Positions 26,562-34,454 of a stretch of 64,000 bases of DNA are shown in pieces. The notes under the pieces were generated by a model, which saw nothing but the letters and a program-made list of their open reading frames with translations, had not been told where the DNA came from and searched no databases. Position numbers and translations under genes: made by a program. Source of the DNA: Streptomyces sp. Sge12. GTDB lineage: Bacteria; Actinomycetota; Actinomycetes; Streptomycetales; Streptomycetaceae. Position 1 is the first letter of the stretch. The number at the start of each line of letters is the position of its first letter. Location of the stretch: NCBI RefSeq assembly GCF_002080455.1, contig NZ_CP020555.1, forward strand, positions 4,146,001 through 4,210,000, given 5' to 3'.

Positions 26562-26590
26562 CACCAGCGGTCGCGGCGGCGACCCGACGT

Positions 26591-26627
26591 GGAGGGGCCG
26601 TAGGCGGGAATCGCCTACGGCCCCTCC
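26591..26627 (+). terminator. Strong terminator hairpin
   Basis: Perfect 16-bp stem, 26591-26606 with 26612-26627, and a 5-base loop, 29 bases after the HtrA stop codon. Confidence 0.88.
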
Positions 26628-26649
26628 AACGTCCGCTTATGCTTCGGTC

Positions 26650-27555
26650 GTGTTCGATTCTCGGCACATACGGACCTTTCACGCGGTGGTCGCCTCCGGG
26701 TCGTACTCGGCCGCCGCCCGCGTGCTGGGCTACACCCAGCCGGCCATCACCCAGCAGATGAAGGCGCTCGAACGCGCCGTCGGCACCCCGCTGTTCACCC
26801 GCGTGGGCCGAAGGATGCAGCTCACCGAGGCGGGCGAGTCCCTCTCCCGGCACGCCGAGACCATCCTCGGCAACCTCTCCGCCGCCGAGGCCCAGCTGAG
26901 GGCGTACGCCCGGCTGCGCACCGGCCGGGTCAGGCTGTGCGGCTTCCCCAGCGCCAATGTCACCCTCGTACCCGAAGCCCTGAGCGGCCTGGCCAAGGAC
27001 CATCCGGGCATACAGGTGGAACTGCTGGAGGGGGAGCCCCCCGAGTCGCTGCGCCGGCTGGAGCGCGGAGAGTGCGACATCACCCTGGCCTTCACCTATC
27101 CCGGCCTGCACGAGGCCATTCCGGATGAGGTCGCCGAGGTCAGGCTGCTGGAGGACCAGCTGACGGTGCTGCTTCCCACCGGGCATCCGCTGGCCCGGCG
27201 CCGCGCCGTGCACCTGGCCGACCTCGCCGAGGAACGGTGGATCGCGGGCTGTCCGCGCTGCCGCGCGAACCTCCTGCACGAGTGCGCGGAGCTGGGGTTC
27301 GTGCCAGACATCCGGTTCGCCACCGACGACAACCTGGTGGTGCAGAGCCTGGTCGCACAGGGCCTCGGCGTGGCGATGATGCCCGCGCTGGTGCTGCCCT
27401 CCCTCTCGCTGAGCCGGGTCTGCGGGCGAGCCCTCCAGCCCGCCGCTCGCCGGCACATCGCGGCGTACGTCTACCGGGACCACTTGCGGATCCCGGCGAC
27501 GGCCGTGGTGCTGGACGCGCTGAAGCAGGTGGCCGGGAACCGGGTCGGATGCTGA
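26650..27555 (+). CDS. LysR-family transcriptional regulator
   Basis: A 301-residue regulator. The N-terminal winged helix-turn-helix has HAVVASGSYSAAARVLGYTQPAITQQMKAL; the effector domain spans about 90-295. A TATGCT hexamer at 26638-26643, 6 bases before GTG, suggests transcription starting at or next to the start codon (a leaderless message). The next genes on the same strand are cysteine dioxygenase and a UPF0324 transporter, so it may control sulfur amino acid catabolism. LysR proteins often regulate divergent targets, so this is tentative. Confidence 0.92.
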   Translation: MFDSRHIRTFHAVVASGSYSAAARVLGYTQPAITQQMKALERAVGTPLFTRVGRRMQLTEAGESLSRHAETILGNLSAAEAQLRAYARLRTGRVRLCGFPSANVTLVPEALSGLAKDHPGIQVELLEGEPPESLRRLERGECDITLAFTYPGLHEAIPDEVAEVRLLEDQLTVLLPTGHPLARRRAVHLADLAEERWIAGCPRCRANLLHECAELGFVPDIRFATDDNLVVQSLVAQGLGVAMMPALVLPSLSLSRVCGRALQPAARRHIAAYVYRDHLRIPATAVVLDALKQVAGNRVGC

Positions 27556-27634
27556 CCAACCCATAAGCCCTGCTAGGGATTTCAGGTCATAACTGTCGTT
27601 GGACGTGATGGAATGACGGCAGCACGCTGCCAGT

Positions 27635-28183
27635 ATGACCACCACCACACCGGCCCGTACCACCACGAGGATGGCCGCCCTCGTCAGTGAGATCCGCACG
27701 GTCGTGGAGCGGGGGCTGGCTCCCGACCTCACCGCGTACCTGGTGGGCGAACGTCTCGCCCCGCACCTCGGCGCGCCCGACCTGCTGACCCCGGCCCAGC
27801 AGGAAGGGGACCCGGAGCGGTACCGGCAGCACATCCTGCACGCCGAGTCCGACGGCAGCTTCTCGGTGGTGGCCCTGGTCTGGCTGCCCGGGCAGGAGAC
27901 CTGCATCCACGACCACGTTGCGTGGTGCGTGGCCGGGGTGCACCAGGGGGAGGAGAGCGAACGCCGCTTCCGCCTCGCGCCCGGCACCGGCCCTGCCCGG
28001 CTGGTGGCCACCGAGGACGTGGTCAACGCCCAGGGCGAGGTCTGCGGCTTCGCCCCGCCCGGTGACATCCACATGGTCCGCAACTCCTGTACGAGCAAGG
28101 CGATATCGGTGCACATATATGGCGCCGACGTCTCCCGGCTGGGCACCAGCATCCGTCGCGTCTACACGCTCCCCGTCGACTGA
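27635..28183 (+). CDS. Cysteine dioxygenase family protein
   Basis: A 182-residue cupin. The non-haem iron ligands are visible as HxH in CIHDHVAWC and a third His in GDIHMVRN. The family oxidises cysteine, or another thiol, with O2 to the sulfinic acid. The gene ends in TGATG, overlapping the UPF0324 transporter start by one base. Oxidation of cysteine ultimately releases sulfite, which a UPF0324 protein might export; this is inference. Confidence 0.88.
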   Translation: MTTTTPARTTTRMAALVSEIRTVVERGLAPDLTAYLVGERLAPHLGAPDLLTPAQQEGDPERYRQHILHAESDGSFSVVALVWLPGQETCIHDHVAWCVAGVHQGEESERRFRLAPGTGPARLVATEDVVNAQGEVCGFAPPGDIHMVRNSCTSKAISVHIYGADVSRLGTSIRRVYTLPVD

Positions 28184-29229
28184 TGGCCCTCCTCCACCGT
28201 CCGCAGGGGACCCCGGTCCGGCATGTTTCACGTGAAACAGCCACTGCCTGGCCCGGGTTGGCCATGGCCGCGGGTGGAGCGCTGACGGCATGGTGCATCC
28301 ATCGCCTCGTGCCCGCCGTGCCGATGCTGACCGCATCCGTGGTGCTGGGCATCGCGGTGGCCCACCTGCCGCGGCTGCGGACCTTCGTCCGCGCGGGGGC
28401 CCGTCCCGGTCTCTCTCTGGCAGGGCGCCGGCTGATGCGGATGGGCATCGTCCTGCTGGGCCTCGGCCTGGGCCTGGACCAGGTCCTCCGGCTGGGCTGG
28501 GCCACCGTGGCGATGGTGGTCGGTGTCGTCGCGGCCACCTTCTTCGGCACCCTCTGGCTGGGCCGTCGGCTGCGGCTCCCCGGCGACCAGCCGCTGCTGA
28601 TCGCCACCGGCTACTCGATCTGCGGCGCCTCGGCGATCGGCGCGGTGAGCGAGGTGTCCGGCAGCGACGAGGAGGACGTGGCCGCCTCGGTGGCTCTGGT
28701 CACCCTGTGCGGAACGCTCGCCATAGCCGTACTTCCGCTCCTCCAGGGTCCGTTGGGACTCTCCGACCCCGCCTTCGGGCGCTGGGTCGGCGCCGGAGTC
28801 CACGATGTCGGCCAGGTCGTGGCCACGGCGCAGACAGCGGGCCCCGCCGCCCTCGGCGAGGCGGTACTGGTGAAGCTGATGCGGGTGGCGCTGCTCGCCC
28901 CACTGGTGGCGGCCGTGGCCTTCTCGGTACGGGCCCGCCGTCGCGGGGTGCGCACCACCTCGGGCCGCCGGCCGGCGCCGGTGCCGCTGTTCGTTCTCGG
29001 GTTCCTGGCCGCGGCTGCGCTGCGCGCCACCGGCGTACTGCCCGACGTAGCGCTGGAGTGGGCGCACACCGCCCAGGAGGCGCTGCTCGCGGCGGCCCTG
29101 TTCGGTCTGGGGACCGCCGTGCACCTGCCGACGCTGGCCCGGACCGGTGGGCGGGCCGCGGCGCTGGGCCTCGGGGCCTGGGTGGTGGTGGCGGGGGTTT
29201 CGTACGCGGGCGTGATGCTCACCGTATGA
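28183..29229 (+). CDS. UPF0324 (YeiH-like) membrane transporter
   Basis: A 348-residue protein with about ten membrane helices. The family hallmark ATGYSICGASAIGAV (about residues 140-155) is clear, as is VHDVGQVVATAQTAG. Family members are annotated as putative sulfate exporters, but the substrate is not established. The ATG overlaps the dioxygenase stop by one base. The N-terminal HVSRET is encoded by a parS site, and the transporter fold starts after it. Confidence 0.87.
   Translation: MALLHRPQGTPVRHVSRETATAWPGLAMAAGGALTAWCIHRLVPAVPMLTASVVLGIAVAHLPRLRTFVRAGARPGLSLAGRRLMRMGIVLLGLGLGLDQVLRLGWATVAMVVGVVAATFFGTLWLGRRLRLPGDQPLLIATGYSICGASAIGAVSEVSGSDEEDVAASVALVTLCGTLAIAVLPLLQGPLGLSDPAFGRWVGAGVHDVGQVVATAQTAGPAALGEAVLVKLMRVALLAPLVAAVAFSVRARRRGVRTTSGRRPAPVPLFVLGFLAAAALRATGVLPDVALEWAHTAQEALLAAALFGLGTAVHLPTLARTGGRAAALGLGAWVVVAGVSYAGVMLTV
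28225..28238. promoter_or_regulatory. parS: parS, ParB-binding site (copy 4)
   Basis: Exact GTTTCACGTGAAAC, 42 bases into the UPF0324 gene, read there as VSRET before the first membrane helix. Confidence 0.93.
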
Positions 29230-29441
29230 CGCTGCAACGGCGGGGAGTTGGCCAATTCATGGCCGGAACCGACCGAACGTTCTGACTGCCCGCTGACATT
29301 GCGACGCTCCCGTGCCACTCTGCCCCCGGAATTCCGCACCACGTACGACGCACCGCGCACAGCCGATCCGCACCGACCGCTCTTCACCCCCACCCTGCCC
29401 GGTGTCCTCACCCGGCCCGGGCACGGCAGAAGGAGTCATGC

Positions 29442-30386
29442 GTGAATCGTCATCGCACGGCCTTGTCCGTCCTGCTCGCGGCGGGAGCCCTGGTCGCGGG
29501 CGCCCTGACAGCGGCCACCCCCTCGCTCGCCGCGGACGCCCCCGCATCCTTCCGGCAGCAGCACACCCAGGGCTTCTGGACCGCGGAGCGGATGCGCAGC
29601 GCCACTCCGCTCGACGTGACGGCGGTACCCGGCAGGTCCCGTACCCCGGTCGCCACGTCGGCCACGCCCACGGCCATCGCCCCGACGGCCGCCGCGTCCC
29701 CCACGGCCTTCCCGCAGGCGGGCGGCGCCTGGACCGGCGGCGCCGTGGTGAAGACCTCGGGCCGGGTCTTCTTCACGATGGGCGGCCGCACCGCCTCCTG
29801 CTCCGGAGACTCGATCACCAGCGCCAACGGCAGCACGGTCATCACGGCCGGCCACTGCGTGAAGTACCAGGGGGCCTGGCACACGAACTGGGTCTTCGTC
29901 CCCGCCTACAACAATGGCTCCGCGCCCTACGGGCAGTGGTCGGCCACGAAGACCTTCGCCACCGACCAGTGGGCCGCGAGCGAGGACATGAACATGGACG
30001 TCGGCCTCGCCGTCGTCGCCCCGCTGAACGGAAACACCCTGAGCCAGACCGTCGGCGCCCAGGGGATCCTCTTCAACGGCGGCTACAACAAGAAGATGTA
30101 CTCCTTCGGCTTCCCGGCGGCGGCCCCGTACGACGGCACCAAGCTGGTCTACTGCAGCGGCAACAGCGGCAAGGACTTCCTGCTGACCAAGGACCACAGC
30201 CTGGGCTGCAACATGACCGGCGGCTCCAGTGGCGGCCCCTGGTTCCAGGACTTCAACGAGGCCACGGGCCTGGGCACCCAGGTCTCGGTGAACAGTTTCG
30301 GCTACACCTTCCTGCCGAACCGGATGTACGGCCCCTACTTCGGCAACGAGGTGAAGGCGGCCTACGACAAGGCCCAGGCGTCCTGA
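29442..30386 (+). CDS. Secreted trypsin-like serine protease
   Basis: A 314-residue secreted protein with GTG start after AGAAGGAG. The signal peptide ends near TPSLAADA; a propeptide-like Ala/Thr/Pro segment follows to about residue 95. Catalytic triad: His in ITAGHCV, Asp in NMDVGLAV and Ser in GGSSGGPW. Two Cys pairs fit the fold. Target unknown; such proteases often process extracellular proteins or act in the mycelium. Confidence 0.9.
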   Translation: MNRHRTALSVLLAAGALVAGALTAATPSLAADAPASFRQQHTQGFWTAERMRSATPLDVTAVPGRSRTPVATSATPTAIAPTAAASPTAFPQAGGAWTGGAVVKTSGRVFFTMGGRTASCSGDSITSANGSTVITAGHCVKYQGAWHTNWVFVPAYNNGSAPYGQWSATKTFATDQWAASEDMNMDVGLAVVAPLNGNTLSQTVGAQGILFNGGYNKKMYSFGFPAAAPYDGTKLVYCSGNSGKDFLLTKDHSLGCNMTGGSSGGPWFQDFNEATGLGTQVSVNSFGYTFLPNRMYGPYFGNEVKAAYDKAQAS

Positions 30387-30437
30387 CCCCTCAGTCGCCC
30401 CCGCCACCCTCACCTGGCCGGTACTCTGTACCGGCCA

Positions 30438-30527
30438 GGTGGGTTGCCCGAGCGGCCTAAGGGAACGGTCTTGAAAACCGTCGTGGCAGCGATGTCACCG
30501 TGGGTTCAAATCCCACACCCACCGCCA
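30438..30527 (+). tRNA. tRNA-Ser (anticodon TGA)
   Basis: 90 bases including an encoded CCA. Acceptor stem GGTGGGT with ACCCACC, a long variable arm typical of tRNA-Ser, T-loop GTTCAAATC, and anticodon TGA at 30472-30474 in the loop of ACGGT-CTTGAAA-ACCGT. Decodes UCA and other UCN codons. Confidence 0.96.
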
Positions 30528-30551
30528 CACCTCAGTACACGTGCTGAGCGC

Positions 30552-30581
30552 AAGGGGCGCCCCGATTCCGGGGCGCCCCTT
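30552..30581 (+). terminator. Terminator after tRNA-Ser
   Basis: AAGGGGCGCCCC (30552-30563) pairs perfectly with GGGGCGCCCCTT (30570-30581) across a 6-base loop, 24 bases after the tRNA. Confidence 0.85.
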
Positions 30582-30750
30582 CTGCGTTCCCCGGTGATTC
30601 CGGCAGGCCCTCCAGCGCCGGCTTTGGTCCTTCCGAGTGGTGTTTGTCGGAAGATCGGCGCGGGCGATGGGGGCGGTGCGGTTGCGGCCACATCATGACG
30701 AATGTATTCAGATCCGCCCGTCGGAACATCACGAATCGAGGCACCTCGTC

Positions 30751-31170
30751 ATGGCTCACCGCAGCGCCCTCACGTCGATCTGGACCTCCGTCCTCGCCGC
30801 CCTCATGGCCCTCCTCTCCTGCTTCGGCCTCGCCGGCAAGGCCGCCCCGGCCTCCGCCTCGGCCCCCGCCGCCGCGGGCGCCGCTCCCACCGCCACCGTG
30901 CGCCGGCCGGCCGTCATGGCCCGACGGACCTGGCGGGCGATGATGCGGGGCGGTTCGCTGCCGCCGACCATCAAGCAGCGGATCCGCGCCGAGGCGCATG
31001 GCAAGACCCCCTCCGTCCGCCGCTCCACCACCGCCGCGGCCATGGGCGCCGGATCGCGAACCGATGCCCGCACCCTGACGCCGGTCGCCGCACCTGCCGC
31101 CGCACTCGCCACCGTGCCCGCCGCAGCATCCGCCGGCGCCGCCCGGGAAGCGCTCCGGCTGGCCGCGTAG
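30751..31170 (+). CDS. Small exported hypothetical protein
   Basis: A 139-residue protein from ATG 30751. The N terminus, TSIWTSVLAALMALLSCFGLAG, reads as a signal peptide or anchor. The body is Ala-rich, with a basic segment ARRTWRAMMRGGSLPPTIKQRI that looks conserved, and an Ala-rich tail. No family is recognised. No strong ribosome-binding site is visible. It sits between the tRNA terminator and the repeat region upstream of the NepA-like gene. Confidence 0.6.
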   Translation: MAHRSALTSIWTSVLAALMALLSCFGLAGKAAPASASAPAAAGAAPTATVRRPAVMARRTWRAMMRGGSLPPTIKQRIRAEAHGKTPSVRRSTTAAAMGAGSRTDARTLTPVAAPAAALATVPAAASAGAAREALRLAA

Positions 31171-31191
31171 CTCCGTATCACCGGTCTTGAC

Positions 31192-31347
31192 CGCAGTCGC
31201 AGTCGCAGCCGTACTCGCAGTCGCAGTCGCAGTCGCAGTCGTACTCGTCATCACAGCCGTAGTCCCAGTCGCACGGTCCGGTTCGCTGGCGTACGCGCCG
31301 CCACCGGGCAGGAGCAAGAGCACGAGCAAGAGCACGAACAAGAGCAG
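31192..31347. repeat. Tandem hexamer repeats (CAGTCG and AGAGCA-type)
   Basis: At 31192-31274 the unit CAGTCG recurs about ten times with a few changes. At 31311-31347 units of AGCAAG/AGCACG follow. Translations in all frames are low complexity (for example alternating Cys-Asp or Ala-Val), so no gene is called. The rest of 31171-31813 shows no clear gene and serves as the upstream region of the NepA-like gene. Confidence 0.7.
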
Positions 31348-31813
31348 GTCAGATGCAGAGGCAGGCGCTGGAGCCCGGTCGGTCGTGACCGTGGATCGCG
31401 CTGCCTGGTGCCCCCGGAGCGGGGCACGGTTGGAACACCCCGGCTTGCGCCGGGGCGCGCAAGGGGCGTGAAGCTTGGTGTTGCAGGGCCGCAGGCCCGG
31501 GAGACGGTGGGGTTCCCGGACGGCGCGGCCCTTTTCGGCATGTCCGGGACACGGCGTTCTGGCGGAACGCTTCATCCCTTGTGCGGCACGGGATTCGGTC
31601 GCCTCCAGGATGCTGACCTGGGGCTTCGAGGGCGCGAATGAGGTTTATCCGATGTTGGTCATGCTTGCGGGGGAATCGGGCAGTCCGGGGTGGTTCGCCG
31701 GGGATTCGGTGGGCAACTCTGGTGTCGCGACGTCGTCACCACACGGAACGACCGAGGCGGTCGGCCAACTGCCTTGGAGTAAGTCCCACTTCGGTTTTCT
31801 GGAGGATAAAGAC

Positions 31814-32125
31814 ATGGCAAGCATCCGTACCGCCCGCGTCGTCGCTGCTGTCGCCGCTCTCCCCCTCGCCGTCGCCCTCTTCGGCGGTGTGGCCTCGGCC
31901 GACAACGGCTCCTTCGCGAACGACGGATCGAATGCGAGCGTCGCCAGCATCATCGGCAGTGGTGTGGGCGGCAACAACAACGGCAACTCGTCCACGTCGC
32001 AGCAGGTGGCCACCGGTTCCGGCGCGTCCAACCAGAACAACACCGCTCAGGTGAACGGCTCGGCCTTCACCGCCATCGACCAGTCCAACTCGACGGTCGC
32101 GGTCAACTTCTACCCCTGGTGGTAG
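31814..32125 (+). CDS. nepA: NepA-like small secreted cell-wall protein
   Basis: A 103-residue protein from ATG 31814 behind a strong GGAGG site. The signal peptide ends at VASADNG. The mature part is about 74 residues, rich in Asn, Ser, Gly and Gln without Cys: NDGSNASVASIIGSG, NNNGNSSTSQQ, SGASNQNNTAQ, and the end AVNFYPWW. It matches my recollection of NepA (SCO4002) of S. coelicolor, a structural cell-wall protein that helps maintain spore dormancy. Position agrees with that locus. The composition suggests an assembling, fibre-like protein. Confidence 0.75.
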   Translation: MASIRTARVVAAVAALPLAVALFGGVASADNGSFANDGSNASVASIIGSGVGGNNNGNSSTSQQVATGSGASNQNNTAQVNGSAFTAIDQSNSTVAVNFYPWW

Positions 32126-32151
32126 TGGCGGCCTGAGCCGCTCCGATTCTT

Positions 32152-32203
32152 GAGGGCGTCTGTGCGACCGGACCGGCTGGGGTCCGGTAGCGCAGGCGCC
32201 CTC
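32152..32203 (+). terminator. Long terminator hairpin after the NepA-like gene
   Basis: Arms 32152-32174 and 32181-32203 (23 bases each) pair with two G-T wobbles and one mismatch around a 6-base loop. Confidence 0.82.
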
Positions 32204-32238
32204 GCGCATGTCCTCCGACCTTGACACCACGGGTAAAT

Positions 32239-32253
32239 CTGACGGACAGTCAG
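32239..32253. promoter_or_regulatory. Putative operator of the igr-like operon
   Basis: Inverted repeat CTGAC-GGACA-GTCAG, 36 bases before the GTG start of the first acyl-CoA dehydrogenase. Its position fits a repressor site, for example for a TetR-type regulator of acyl-CoA catabolism. No regulator gene is adjacent. Confidence 0.55.
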
Positions 32254-32289
32254 GTTCCCTCGATGATGTGATGCCGGGAGGCCAGCGCC

Positions 32290-33441
32290 GTGCACCTCGC
32301 CCCGACCGAAGGCCAGTTGCGGCTCCGCGCCGAACTGCGCGCGTACTTCAAGGATCTGCTGCCGGACGGCCTGCCCGAGCATCCGGCCCGCCAGCGTGAA
32401 CTGCTGCGGCGCATCGGCTCCGACGGGCTGCTCGGTCTCGGCTGGCCCGTCGAATACGGCGGCCAGGGCCGCGGCGCCGACGAGCAGTTCGTCTTCTTCG
32501 ACGAGGCCTACCGAGCCGGCGCCCCGGTCTCCATGGTCACGCTCAACACCGTCGGCCCCACCCTGATGAAGTACGGGACAGAGGAGCAGAAGGACTACTT
32601 CCTGCCCCGGATCCTCGCGGGCGAGATCGTCTTCGCCATCGGCTACTCCGAACCGGAGGCCGGCACCGACCTCGCCGCCCTGCGCACTCGGGCGGTCCGC
32701 GACGGCGCCGACTGGCTGATCGACGGGCAGAAGATCTTCACCTCCAACGCCCAGAACGCGGACTGGATCTGGCTCGCCTGCCGTACCGACCCGCAGGCCC
32801 CCAAGCACAAGGGCATCTCCATCGTCCTGGTGCCCACCGACAGCCCCGGCTTCTCCTGGACCCCCATCGACACCGTCGGCGGGCTCACCACCACGGCGAC
32901 CTACTACGACTCCGTCCGCGTGCCGGCCGGCCACCTCGTCGGTCCCGCGCACGGGGGCTGGGGCCTGATCACCAACCAGCTCAACCACGAGCGTGTGGCC
33001 CTCGCCGCCATCGGCATGCAGGCCGAGGACTTCTACGCCTACGCGCTCGACCACGCCCGCACCCCCGACCCGGTCACCGGAGAGCGGCCCGCCGACCTGC
33101 CCTGGGTGCAGTCCCGGCTGGCCGAGGCGCACGCGCGACTGGCCGCCGTACGCCTCCTCAACTGGCGCCTGGTCCAGGACGTGGGCAGCGGCGCCCTGGC
33201 CCCGGGCGATGCCAGCGGGGTGAAGTTCCTCGGCACCGAGTCCACCGTCGAGGTGTACCGGATGTGCCAGGAGGTGGTGGGTGAGGAGGCCCTGATCCGG
33301 GGCCCCGCGGCCTTCGCGGGCGGCGAGCTGGAGCGGATGAACCGGGCCGCCCAGATCAACACCTTCGGCGGCGGGGTCAGCGAGGTCCAGAGGGAGATCG
33401 TCGCCATGATGCGGCTCGGGATGAAGGGGAGGAAGCGATGA
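32290..33441 (+). CDS. Acyl-CoA dehydrogenase (FadE29/ChsE-like)
   Basis: A 383-residue flavin dehydrogenase; GTG start after GGGAGG. The FAD/substrate segment FAIGYSEPEAGTDLAALRT and the C-terminal INTFGGGVSEVQREIVAMM are typical. Length and neighbours match FadE29, which with FadE28 forms the heteromeric ChsE1-ChsE2 dehydrogenase acting on the three-carbon steroid side chain in Mycobacterium. The next gene overlaps by 4 bases (ATGA). Predicted to introduce a double bond in a steroid-CoA or another branched acyl-CoA. Confidence 0.9.
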   Translation: MHLAPTEGQLRLRAELRAYFKDLLPDGLPEHPARQRELLRRIGSDGLLGLGWPVEYGGQGRGADEQFVFFDEAYRAGAPVSMVTLNTVGPTLMKYGTEEQKDYFLPRILAGEIVFAIGYSEPEAGTDLAALRTRAVRDGADWLIDGQKIFTSNAQNADWIWLACRTDPQAPKHKGISIVLVPTDSPGFSWTPIDTVGGLTTTATYYDSVRVPAGHLVGPAHGGWGLITNQLNHERVALAAIGMQAEDFYAYALDHARTPDPVTGERPADLPWVQSRLAEAHARLAAVRLLNWRLVQDVGSGALAPGDASGVKFLGTESTVEVYRMCQEVVGEEALIRGPAAFAGGELERMNRAAQINTFGGGVSEVQREIVAMMRLGMKGRKR

Positions 33442-34454
33442 CGGCGGACGCGGAAGCGGACGGGATGGTGGACGCGGCGGGGACGTCGGCCGGGACGTCG
33501 GCCGGGACCGGGGCCGGGACCGGGGCCGGGACGTCGGCCGCGACCGAGGCCGACGAGGCAGCCCGGTTCCTCAGGCTGCTGGCGGCCTTCGAGGGGCAGC
33601 CGGCCGCCACCGGGGGCCGGGGCAAGGACGCGGTCAACGAGCCGATGATCCGCCACTGGTGCGAGGCGATGGGCGACGCCAACCCCGCGTACACCGGACC
33701 GGACGCCGTCGCCCCGCCCACCATGCTCCAGGCCTGGACCATGGGTGGCCTCTCCGGCCATGCCGGCCGCTCCTCCGCCTACGACGAGCTCCTCGGGCTC
33801 CTCGACAGCGCCGGTTTCACCTCCGTGGTCGCCACCGACTGCGAGCAGGAGTACCTCCGCCCGCTGCGCCCCGGCAACGTGATCACCTTCGACGCCGTCA
33901 TCGAGTCGGTCTCGCCCCGCAAGACGACCAAGCTGGGCACCGGCCACTTCGTGACCACCCGCATGGACGTCCGCGCCGACGGTGAGCCCGCCGGTACCCA
34001 CCGCTTCCGCATCCTCAAGTACGCGCCCGCCGCCCGGCCGGTGAAGCAGCCCCCGGCGCAGCGCCCCCGTCCGGTGATCAACCGAGACAACCAGGGATTC
34101 TGGGACGGCGTGCGGGAGCACAGACTGCTGATCCAGCGCTGCACCGCCTGCGCCACCCTCCGCTTCCCGTGGCTCCCCGGCTGCAACGCCTGCGCGAGCC
34201 CCGACTGGGACACCGTCGAAGCCTGCGGCGCCGGCACGGTGTTCAGCTACGTCGTCATGCACCACCCGCCCTTCCCGGCCTTCGACCCGCCCTACGCGGT
34301 CGCACTCGTCGAGCTCGCCGAGGGAGTCCGGATGGTCAGCAACATCACCGGCGTGCCCTACGACAAGGTGCGCATCGGCCTCCCCGTCCAGCTGGAGTTC
34401 CTGCGCGTCGACGACGGCCTCGAACTCCCCGTCTTCCGAGGGAGCGAAGGCTGA
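33438..34454 (+). CDS. MaoC-like hydratase/DUF35 fusion (ChsH2-like)
   Basis: A 338-residue protein. The N terminus begins with degenerate GTSAG/GTGAG repeats (about residues 14-34) encoded by tandem DNA repeats. A hotdog/MaoC domain (about 40-190) follows, with YLRPLRPGNVI. The C-terminal DUF35 has a zinc ribbon, CTAC-x11-CNAC, and an OB fold. In Mycobacterium ChsH2, the DUF35 part recruits the aldolase Ltp2 and the hotdog part pairs with ChsH1 as a hydratase. It overlaps both neighbours, supporting one complex. Confidence 0.9.
   Translation: MTADAEADGMVDAAGTSAGTSAGTGAGTGAGTSAATEADEAARFLRLLAAFEGQPAATGGRGKDAVNEPMIRHWCEAMGDANPAYTGPDAVAPPTMLQAWTMGGLSGHAGRSSAYDELLGLLDSAGFTSVVATDCEQEYLRPLRPGNVITFDAVIESVSPRKTTKLGTGHFVTTRMDVRADGEPAGTHRFRILKYAPAARPVKQPPAQRPRPVINRDNQGFWDGVREHRLLIQRCTACATLRFPWLPGCNACASPDWDTVEACGAGTVFSYVVMHHPPFPAFDPPYAVALVELAEGVRMVSNITGVPYDKVRIGLPVQLEFLRVDDGLELPVFRGSEG

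Noticed and set aside
24795..26564. Long antisense frame opposite the HtrA gene
   Set aside because: Low-complexity Gly/Arg/Asp translation without motifs; the + strand encodes a complete HtrA protease.
31187..31575. Open frames through the CAGTCG repeats
   Set aside because: Translations are simple repeats in every frame and start codons lack ribosome sites.
31640..31813. Possible riboswitch-like structure in the long leader of the NepA-like gene (GGGGAATCGG and GGGGATTCGG segments)
   Set aside because: The segments do not fit a recognised riboswitch consensus by eye; a covariance-model search would decide.
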